Positions 1-5,257 of a stretch of DNA of 5,257 nt are shown here, one piece after another. The notes under the pieces are model-generated. The model was not told the origin of the DNA, did no database searches, and worked only from the letters and a program-made list of their open reading frames with translations. The stretch is taken from positions 19,192-24,448 of the forward strand of contig DIZY01000122.1 of NCBI GenBank assembly GCA_002428055.1. Direction: 5' to 3'. Source of the DNA: Helicobacteraceae bacterium UBA6016. GTDB lineage: Bacteria > Campylobacterota > Campylobacteria > Campylobacterales > UBA6016. Made by a program: the position numbers and the translations under genes. How positions within the stretch are numbered: position 1 is the first letter of the stretch; each line of letters begins with the position of its first letter.

Positions 1-693
1 ATTTTTAAAAAGCTGCTCATACTCATCGCTATTGTCAACGCTCAATTTTGGACAACTCACCAATGCCGACTCTATACCGTTTTTCTCCAATATATTAGCC
101 GCTTCAATTGCTTCATCGCTTATGGAGCCGTGAAAAAGTATTGCCGCATCGCCTTTCGTTTTTAAAAAACAAAGCTTCGATATATCGTCACTTTCGTTAG
201 ATATTATCGGCTCTCCCGCCTTGGAGACTCTGATATAAACAGGGTTTTTTGAGTTTATGGCGTATTCAACCGCTTTTCTTGCTTGCAAGGGGTCGGACGG
301 GGAAAAAATCTCCAAATTCGGCATCGTACAAGCAAGCGCAATATCCTCAAGCGCATAGTGTGTCATGCCTGCCGGAGCGTATGTTATGCCGCTTCCGATA
401 CCTATCAAAACTACGGGTAAATCTTGGTAGCAAATATCGTTTCGCACTTGCTCATAGCATCTATACAACACGAACGGGATAATATTGTAAAGAAACACCT
501 TGTGCCCACTAAGCGCCATTCCCGCCGCCATTCCGATAGTCGCCTGTTCGTTAATTCCAGGGTTTATATACTGAGAGGATAGCTCTTTTTGAAACTCATC
601 CCATACGCCAAATCCGGCATCCCCTGTTATCAAAAAGCCGTTTTTGTTTTGTTTGCAATACTCGTATACGACATTTGCGGCATTGTTTCTCAT
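1..693 (-). CDS. Transketolase C-terminal (pyrimidine-binding) subunit, partial at 3' end
   Basis: Second half of a split thiamine-diphosphate (TPP)-dependent transketolase. It should pair with the N-terminal subunit encoded just upstream to move a two-carbon ketol unit between sugars. I read 231 codons from ATG 693-691; the frame is still open at the left edge, so the C-terminus is missing (a family subunit is usually about 300-320 aa). Visible are GDAG (residues 24-27) and PGINEQ (45-50), where Glu49 aligns with the family Glu that activates the TPP aminopyrimidine. Next come a GMAAGMALSG segment (54-63), THYALEDIA (111-119) and the PNLEIFSPSDP strand-loop (125-135). The start overlaps the upstream stop as ATGA and has a strong GGAGGA ribosome site, so the two subunits are translationally coupled. 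The sugar substrate cannot be told. A 1-deoxyxylulose-5-phosphate synthase or a pyruvate dehydrogenase E1-beta is less likely, because the partner is a transketolase-type N-half. Confidence 0.9.
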   Translation of the reverse strand, partial: MRNNAANVVYEYCKQNKNGFLITGDAGFGVWDEFQKELSSQYINPGINEQATIGMAAGMALSGHKVFLYNIIPFVLYRCYEQVRNDICYQDLPVVLIGIGSGITYAPAGMTHYALEDIALACTMPNLEIFSPSDPLQARKAVEYAINSKNPVYIRVSKAGEPIISNESDDISKLCFLKTKGDAAILFHGSISDEAIEAANILEKNGIESALVSCPKLSVDNSDEYEQLFKN

Positions 694-1475
694 ACTTCCT
701 CCAACTCTGTAAGCGCATTCGCATGAATTTCATCGCTTACGATAAAGTAGTGCCATTTGAGCTCATCTTCCATAAAGCTGACACCTTTGCCTTTTACGGT
801 TTCACATACTATTGCTTTTGGTTTGTCGCTTTTGGTTTTGCAGTTATCAGCTATAGCGACATAATCATGTCCGTTAATATCGACGCTATCCCAGTTAAAC
901 GCCTTAAATTTATCGCTCAAAGAGTCGAACGATACAAGCTCGCTGGGTCGTCCGTATCCTTGCAGGTTGTTTCTATCTATCAATACGACAAGGTTATCAA
1001 GCCCCATCTTCGGAGCCAGCATTGCCGCCTCCCAAACGGAGCCCTCTTGACACTCGCCGTCACCCATAAGCACATATACTTTTGAGTCTAGCCCTTTTAG
1101 TTTTTTTGAGTGTGCAAACCCTAGCGCCATGGGAAGCCCGTGCCCTAAAGAGCCGCTTGAGACCTCTATCGCCTTGCATGTTGTTTTGTCGAGATGCGCA
1201 GGCAAACTCCCATCATTAAGGTAGTAGCTCAAAAACTCATCTTCGCCAAGATACCCTTTTTCAAACAAAGTAGCATACAACGCCATCGCCCCGTGCCCCT
1301 TGCTCATAATAAAAATATCCCTATTCTCATCTTCAAAAGATGGTATATTTAATACATCAAAATACAAAGCCGTCAACATATCAATACACGATAACGCCGT
1401 ACCGATATGCGGACCTTTTGAGCTGTTTGCTATCTTGAGCGTATTTTTTCGTATATTAAGCGCTATTTTTTCCAA
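690..1475 (-). CDS. Transketolase N-terminal (TPP pyrophosphate-binding) subunit
   Basis: First half of a split transketolase, 261 aa, close to the usual length for separately encoded N-halves. In order: an SSKGPHIG segment (18-25) resembling the family's G-H-x-G start, SKGH (58-61), GSLGHGLPMALG (108-119), then the TPP/Mg motif GDGECQEG (138-145) running to DRNN (167-170), and KGKGVSFME (228-236) followed by a conserved WH (241-242). These are the standard landmarks of a catalytically intact transketolase N-domain. The start is TTG at 1475-1473: there is no in-frame ATG before residue 33, and an AGGG lies 7 bases upstream, overlapping the previous gene's stop. It begins 9 bases after the second radical SAM gene and overlaps the C-terminal subunit by 4 bases. 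In a glycosyltransferase operon it probably serves a dedicated sugar pathway and not the central pentose phosphate pathway; this is inference, and the substrates are unknown. Confidence 0.93.
   Translation of the reverse strand: MEKIALNIRKNTLKIANSSKGPHIGTALSCIDMLTALYFDVLNIPSFEDENRDIFIMSKGHGAMALYATLFEKGYLGEDEFLSYYLNDGSLPAHLDKTTCKAIEVSSGSLGHGLPMALGFAHSKKLKGLDSKVYVLMGDGECQEGSVWEAAMLAPKMGLDNLVVLIDRNNLQGYGRPSELVSFDSLSDKFKAFNWDSVDINGHDYVAIADNCKTKSDKPKAIVCETVKGKGVSFMEDELKWHYFIVSDEIHANALTELEEV
697..702 (-). promoter_or_regulatory. Ribosome binding site of the transketolase C-terminal subunit
   Basis: On the minus strand GGAGGA lies 3 bases before ATG 693-691. It is the clearest Shine-Dalgarno sequence in the window. 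It sits inside the last codons of the N-terminal subunit gene and supports both the chosen start and coupled production of the two halves. Confidence 0.75.
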
Positions 1476-1482
1476 ATTACGA

Positions 1483-1486
1483 CCCT
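1483..1486 (-). promoter_or_regulatory. Probable ribosome binding site deciding a TTG start
   Basis: Minus-strand AGGG shares bases with the TAG stop (1487-1485) of the upstream radical SAM gene and stands 7 bases before TTG 1475-1473. It is short, but the spacing is good and it supports TTG as the start of the transketolase N-subunit. Confidence 0.45.
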
Positions 1487-2549
1487 ATATAAAATTAAGA
1501 TGTTTAACCGTCGGATTTTTTAGCTCCCACAAGCTTCTATTGATAGCGTCTAGTCTACAGTTTGGCATACACTCTTTTTTGCAGTCAAGTTTATGTTTTG
1601 CAAACTCCAAAATCTCCTTGCGCCTCTCGCCCTTATATATTTCCTTAACGCCGCTTTCATAAATACTGCCGTAACAAAAGCGCTCATCACCGAGATAAGG
1701 CCCGCACGCATACACATTGCCGTCACTAAGCACCACACCAAATAGCGGCAGAGCCAAACAATGATCATAAGTGCGCTCATGATACTTCCTAAACGCCTCT
1801 TTTCTGGCTATTACTTTATACTCTGGGGTAGAGTATTTTTCAGCTTCATCAAGTATTTTTCCTATCTCTTCTAAAGAGTAGTTTTGCTCAAAATGATACC
1901 CTTTTTGGTCGTTGTGTTGCACAAACGGTTTTATGGCTAGATAATCCACGCCCAGTTCGCCGCCTAGCTTTGCAAGAGCGAGTACGGAATCTATATTTTC
2001 AGGAATAACCACAAACTGCAACCCTATATCCGTCTCTATATTATTTTCTTTTTTGTATTTGACGGCAAATTTGATATTTTCAACAACTTTATCAAAATCA
2101 TCCGACTGGTGCACGGTATTATAAACCTCTCGTGTGCCGCCATTGAATGAGATGCGAATAAAAGTCAATTTATCTAGTATTTTTTCGGCTCTTTTAGGCG
2201 TAAACAATGCACCGTTGGTGTATATAGCGCTATCAACGCCGCAGTCATGCGCCGCCAAAATAAAATCATCGATATTTGGATGAACAAGAGGCTCGCCCTC
2301 TCCTGCAAAAAGCATAGCTTTGACCCCCAACGCCGCAAACTCATTTATGGAGGCTATCGTCTTATCTTTATCTAGTCTTCTGCTCTGGTATCCGATGTAG
2401 TCGTATGCGCAAAAAAGACATCTATGATTGCAGTTGCCCACAGGCGAGTACTCGATATATACCGGATTTGTAGGTTTATCGGTTAGTAGATTGTAGGCAG
2501 TTTCAAAATTATAAAATAACTTATGCCCGTCAAAATTAAAGTTTTTCAT
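1485..2549 (-). CDS. Radical SAM protein with SPASM/twitch-like C-terminal domain (second of two)
   Basis: A 354-aa radical S-adenosylmethionine enzyme of unknown substrate. The CX3CX2C cluster motif is C40, C44, C47 in NCNHRCLFC, and the following CAYD is typical. GEGEP (83-87) is the SAM-contacting GGEP-type motif and TNG (111-113) lies on the next strands. The C-terminal region has C264-x12-G277-x4-C282, matching the SPASM/twitch CX9-15GX4C signature. A YGSIYESGVKEIY segment follows (293-305), then C323-x3-C327-x3-C331, not the full CX2CX5CX3C. It therefore probably carries at least one auxiliary iron-sulfur cluster. The ATG at 2549 is preferred: the open frame continues upstream to a TTG at 2657, but those 36 residues have no family character and lie wholly inside the previous gene. 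It overlaps that gene by 14 bases. By neighbourhood it may act on a sugar or nucleotide sugar. A peptide-modifying SPASM enzyme is the main alternative, but no precursor peptide is visible. Confidence 0.88.
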   Translation of the reverse strand: MKNFNFDGHKLFYNFETAYNLLTDKPTNPVYIEYSPVGNCNHRCLFCAYDYIGYQSRRLDKDKTIASINEFAALGVKAMLFAGEGEPLVHPNIDDFILAAHDCGVDSAIYTNGALFTPKRAEKILDKLTFIRISFNGGTREVYNTVHQSDDFDKVVENIKFAVKYKKENNIETDIGLQFVVIPENIDSVLALAKLGGELGVDYLAIKPFVQHNDQKGYHFEQNYSLEEIGKILDEAEKYSTPEYKVIARKEAFRKYHERTYDHCLALPLFGVVLSDGNVYACGPYLGDERFCYGSIYESGVKEIYKGERRKEILEFAKHKLDCKKECMPNCRLDAINRSLWELKNPTVKHLNFI

Positions 2550-3438
2550 CTGCCGCCAACTCTCTAATATTTCGTATATCCACGCTCGTATGCCCAAACT
2601 CCTGAAATCTATTGGTCTTGACCTTGATGTCACACGGATTGCAATGACCAAATACAAAGCACGGTCTATATATATCCTCTATATCAAACCCCTCATCAGT
2701 CACATATGATACAGGAGTTCTGTTCTCATATAGGTCAGAGTGGCATCTATACACGCCTCCGTTTGGTCCTACTATTAGTTCGGTAGTCTTGCACTCGCAA
2801 TACTTCTCGACTTTTTGACTTATTGCCTCGGGATATTTGTATGTGCCATGCCATTTATCGCCATCAAAGCCTAGATACTCCTTGACCCTAAAGTCTATAC
2901 CCTCGGCTATGCACTTCGCCTGCACCTCTTTGATATGCGCTTCGTTCCACGGAGTCATAACGGCATAAAGCCCCACATAAAACCCTGCGTCTCGCATCTT
3001 GTGATGACGGATGATAAGGTCGCTTATCTCATTTTGCCCCGGGTGATAGCTGACCCTAATCGCCGCATATTTAGCGTCTCTTGTAAATTTCTTCGGGTCA
3101 ACACGAGCAATAAACTCGTCCACATCGAACATAAAATTAGTAAGTAAATCCAGTTTCACATCGTCTCTAACACCGTTTACTATCTCATAAAACTCTTTGT
3201 GCATTGTAGGCTCGCCGCCTTGAATCGTTATAGGCAAATCGTCCCTGTCTATCTCGAGGCGATTCAAAAACTCTATCCACTCTTTCGCACCTAGATGCCG
3301 TCTTGAAACCTTAGAACGAGTGGAGCCCTCTTCGTTGAGGTTTATGCAATACGGGCAGGCAAGGTTGCATGATAGTGATAAAAACAGAGCTATATAGTTA
3401 TAGCTGCGTGGAATAACGAGATTTTTACTGTCTTGCAT
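2536..3438 (-). CDS. Radical SAM protein with twitch-like auxiliary-cluster domain (first of two)
   Basis: A 300-aa radical SAM enzyme, not closely similar to its neighbour. The SAM cluster motif is C24, C28, C31 in SCNLACPYC, and QGGEPTMH (73-80) is the GGEP motif. LLTNFMF (98-104) takes the place of the TNG strand. The C-terminus has C214 and C216, G227-x4-C232 (a CX9-15GX4C match from C216), then C260, C266 and C269. This is fewer cysteines than a full SPASM and resembles a twitch domain with one auxiliary cluster. Known twitch enzymes such as BtrN oxidise small aminocyclitols, which would suit a sugar substrate; the exact reaction is unknown. Three in-frame ATGs exist (3468, 3441, 3438). 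I chose 3438 because a GGA lies 5 bases upstream, giving the best spacing. It overlaps the glycosyltransferase gene upstream by 14 bases and the second radical SAM gene downstream by 14 bases. Confidence 0.87.
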   Translation of the reverse strand: MQDSKNLVIPRSYNYIALFLSLSCNLACPYCINLNEEGSTRSKVSRRHLGAKEWIEFLNRLEIDRDDLPITIQGGEPTMHKEFYEIVNGVRDDVKLDLLTNFMFDVDEFIARVDPKKFTRDAKYAAIRVSYHPGQNEISDLIIRHHKMRDAGFYVGLYAVMTPWNEAHIKEVQAKCIAEGIDFRVKEYLGFDGDKWHGTYKYPEAISQKVEKYCECKTTELIVGPNGGVYRCHSDLYENRTPVSYVTDEGFDIEDIYRPCFVFGHCNPCDIKVKTNRFQEFGHTSVDIRNIRELAADEKL

Positions 3439-4561
3439 CATAATCCAATATACAATATATATTCTCATGGCTTGTATATTCGGTAAGCTTCATAGAGACC
3501 TTATGAGCATTTAGATAGCTCCTTAATGCCAGCACAACCGGAATATCCTTTCGTATTTGCTCATACGGCATATACGGTATGTCGTTCATTGTTTTGTTTT
3601 TTACATCATCCAAAATACCGATTACAACAATGTCACTTCGCTTGTTTTTGATATACGCAAGCATAATATCGGTACCCATACCGCTACCAAAAATATAGAT
3701 CTCTTGCCCATTTGCAAACTCTTCAAATGTAGTTACGATGAAAGCCTGAAAATCAAAAATTATCTTATCTGTCATATTAGACAACCAATCCACGCTTCTA
3801 TTGATTTTCCATGTTGTAGCAACTTCGGCGGTAAGTTTACCGTGTCTAACCGCAAAATCGGCGATTATTTCAAAACCAAGACCGCTTTTTATACTATTTG
3901 ATATGTTACTGATATCCATTTTGCTGAAATTGCTTTCATGCACATTGTGTTTATAGGAATATGTATCCAAATACAAGAAATTACCACATAGAAGCAACTT
4001 ATACATTATCTCTATGTCTATGCTCGAAATATTACTATCAAACAGCTCCAAGCCTTGCAACACATTCCTTTTAATGAGAGCCCCCGCATCCGTACCTATT
4101 CTAGAGTTAAAAAAAAGCGTATACCCGTCATATTCGCCCTGTGTCAAGTCATTGTAAAAACTATATGAAATATCCCCGACACCGACATAAGATGATAGGT
4201 TTGAGAAAATAGCAACTACCGTATTGTTATTGTTTTGATTGTAAAGTGCAATTGACTTTTCTATAAAATGCTCGTCCAAAAACTCATCATCATCATGCAA
4301 TACCGTTACCCAGTCGGCATCTGAAATCTCAAAATACGCTTTTTTCATAGCATTATGAAGCCCTGGATTTGGCTCGTAGACATATCGAACCTTCTCATTT
4401 TCCACACAAAACCTCTCTACGACAGATTTCGTTTCGTCGGTAGAGCCGTTATCGACAACTATAATGTCATAATTTGCATAACTTTGTTTTAACGCCGATT
4501 TAATAGCCGTTGGAAGCAGCGCGGCTCTATTTCTTGTACAAATAACGATTGAAACTTTCAT
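3425..4561 (-). CDS. Family 2 glycosyltransferase with extra C-terminal Rossmann-like domain
   Basis: A 378-aa GT-A fold glycosyltransferase that should transfer a sugar from a nucleotide sugar in the cytoplasm, without any visible membrane segment. The N-terminus VSIVICTRNR (3-12) and VDNGSTD (36-42) are the nucleotide-binding GT2 signatures. HDDDE (89-93) holds the metal-binding DXD-type aspartates, and GTDAGALIKR (156-165) belongs to the acceptor side. The catalytic domain ends near residue 210-270. From about 287 the protein has IYIFGSGMGTD (288-298), then VVIGILDDVKN (312-322) and DIPY, a beta-alpha-beta pattern like the C-terminal nucleotide- or NAD-binding-like domain found in some sugar methyltransferases and sugar-modifying proteins. 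The ATG at 4561 begins one base after the upstream stop. A GTG at 4570 would add three residues, but family proteins usually start at M-K-V-S. This gene is clearly more AT-rich than the radical SAM gene after it. Confidence 0.9.
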   Translation of the reverse strand: MKVSIVICTRNRAALLPTAIKSALKQSYANYDIIVVDNGSTDETKSVVERFCVENEKVRYVYEPNPGLHNAMKKAYFEISDADWVTVLHDDDEFLDEHFIEKSIALYNQNNNNTVVAIFSNLSSYVGVGDISYSFYNDLTQGEYDGYTLFFNSRIGTDAGALIKRNVLQGLELFDSNISSIDIEIMYKLLLCGNFLYLDTYSYKHNVHESNFSKMDISNISNSIKSGLGFEIIADFAVRHGKLTAEVATTWKINRSVDWLSNMTDKIIFDFQAFIVTTFEEFANGQEIYIFGSGMGTDIMLAYIKNKRSDIVVIGILDDVKNKTMNDIPYMPYEQIRKDIPVVLALRSYLNAHKVSMKLTEYTSHENIYCILDYDARQ

Positions 4562-4562
4562 T

Positions 4563-5257
4563 CTAAACACCCGATTGATTTACTATTGCTGTATATATTT
4601 TATTTATTTGAGCGCCGAGTTGCTTTGAGTCGGCTCTGCTACTTATCGTCGAAAAATTGATTTCGCTTGCCAAGTCAACAAAATCGTCGTTTTGCAGAGC
4701 AAATAAAATACGGTCTGCGGTACGCTCTATATCGTTTGGGGCTACAAAAAATGCGCTTTCGCCATCTTTTGCCCATTCGCATGCGCAAGCAGTATCCGAT
4801 TGCACCGGGAAAGCGCCCGTCGCCATAGCCTCCAAAAACGAAGTGCTAATTGCGTCGCTTATGCTAAGTCCGACATAAATTCTAGCCGAAGCAAAATATT
4901 CAAGCATCTTATTATGAGATGAGCCAAAAGGGATTATCTCTGTTTTTACGCCATACTCTTTTGAGAAAAGTTCAATAGCTATCTCCATATCATAGTTCAC
5001 ATAGTAAAAATATACCGTGATATTCATACTTTTCAGCTCAGTAGCAATCTTTTTCAAAGCCTCAAGCACATTCAAAGCCCTGCCGCACCAGCTTTGATAA
5101 CCTTTTACTATGATATTTTTTCTGCTAGATGTTTTTGCCCACCATTTTAACCTGCCTACAAAATCAATATCAAAACCGCCTGAATTTGGAAAAATAGGCA
5201 AAATATCTTTATTAAATCCGTATCGATGCGCCAACTCCGCATCTCTTTCGCACTCAC
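4563..5257 (-). CDS. Group 1 (GT4-like, GT-B) glycosyltransferase, partial at 5' end
   Basis: C-terminal 230 residues of a glycosyltransferase; the frame is open through the right edge, so the true start and the N-terminal acceptor domain lie outside. A TTG at 5234 could be misread as a start, but the codons before it read on as ECERDAE, a typical group 1 motif leading to LPIFPNSGGFD (visible residues 19-29). The nucleotide-sugar-binding half follows: NIIVKGYQSWCGRAL (47-61), IIPFGSSHNKMLEYFASARIYVG (108-130, in which H-N-K-M begins the helix before the active loop), and SISDAISTSFLEAMATGAFPVQSD (131-154). In the last of these, D134-x7-E142 occupies the place of the classical EX7E pair. GESAFFVAPND (165-175) is the usual loop after it. 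It is followed after one base by the GT2 gene and probably adds one sugar of the same glycan. Confidence 0.88.
   Translation of the reverse strand, partial: ECERDAELAHRYGFNKDILPIFPNSGGFDIDFVGRLKWWAKTSSRKNIIVKGYQSWCGRALNVLEALKKIATELKSMNITVYFYYVNYDMEIAIELFSKEYGVKTEIIPFGSSHNKMLEYFASARIYVGLSISDAISTSFLEAMATGAFPVQSDTACACEWAKDGESAFFVAPNDIERTADRILFALQNDDFVDLASEINFSTISSRADSKQLGAQINKIYTAIVNQSGV

Noticed and set aside
675..1085. Plus-strand open frame of 136 codons
   Set aside because: It lies fully antisense to the transketolase N-subunit gene, which has strong family motifs; the plus-strand peptide has no recognisable domain.
1476..1484. Intergenic gap between radical SAM and transketolase genes as a terminator or promoter site
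   Set aside because: Only 9 bases long, with no hairpin possible; it functions only as a translation initiation region.
1300..1662. Plus-strand open frame of 120 codons across the junction of two genes
   Set aside because: Antisense to the radical SAM and transketolase genes; no ribosome site or domain, and it is probably a shadow frame.
2550..2657. 36-codon N-terminal extension of the second radical SAM protein from a TTG
   Set aside because: It would lie inside the previous gene, is rich in Arg and Ser without family pattern, and ATG 2549 gives the expected N-terminus.
3557..3901. Plus-strand open frame of 114 codons
   Set aside because: Antisense to the GT2 gene; no family resemblance seen.
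4218..4250. AT-rich stretch, considered as an internal promoter or repeat
   Set aside because: It encodes a poly-Asn segment (Q-N-N-N-N) of the GT2 protein; no convincing paired -35/-10 boxes were seen.
4282..4296. CAT/TCA trinucleotide repeat, considered as a short tandem repeat
   Set aside because: It simply encodes the Asp run and adjacent residues of the HDDDE metal-binding motif of the GT2 enzyme.

Overview
The window is a fragment of a surface-glycan or other glycoconjugate biosynthesis operon. It holds six genes, all on the minus strand, so transcription runs from high to low coordinates. Base composition is moderately AT-rich, with many ATA, AGA and AAA codons, some TTG/GTG start candidates and very dense gene packing. 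That would suit a Campylobacterota (epsilonproteobacterial) or similar bacterium. This taxonomic guess is weak and comes only from composition and style, because no marker gene is present.

In transcription order the genes are: (1) the C-terminal part of a GT-B group 1 (GT4-like) glycosyltransferase, cut by the right edge (5257-4563); (2) a family 2 (GT-A) glycosyltransferase with an additional C-terminal Rossmann-like domain (4561-3425); (3) a radical SAM protein with a reduced SPASM/twitch-like cysteine set (3438-2536); (4) a second, different radical SAM protein with a SPASM/twitch-like C-terminus (2549-1485); (5) a transketolase N-terminal subunit that binds the thiamine diphosphate (TPP) pyrophosphate (1475-690); (6) the matching transketolase C-terminal subunit, cut by the left edge (693-1).

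The spacings are +1 base, a 14-base overlap, another 14-base overlap, a 9-base gap and a 4-base ATGA overlap. There is no room for an internal promoter or terminator outside coding sequence, so the six genes are very probably one translationally coupled operon. No RNA gene, mobile element, CRISPR array or long repeat was seen, and no stretch over 300 bases lacks a gene.

The two glycosyltransferases place the locus in glycan assembly. The two radical SAM enzymes and the split transketolase are not needed for ordinary sugars. Together they suggest that an unusual sugar or sugar-like building block is made here, by radical oxidation, epimerisation or deoxygenation and by two-carbon ketol transfer, and then transferred by the glycosyltransferases. 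That pathway is an inference from domains and neighbourhood; no substrate can be read from the sequence.
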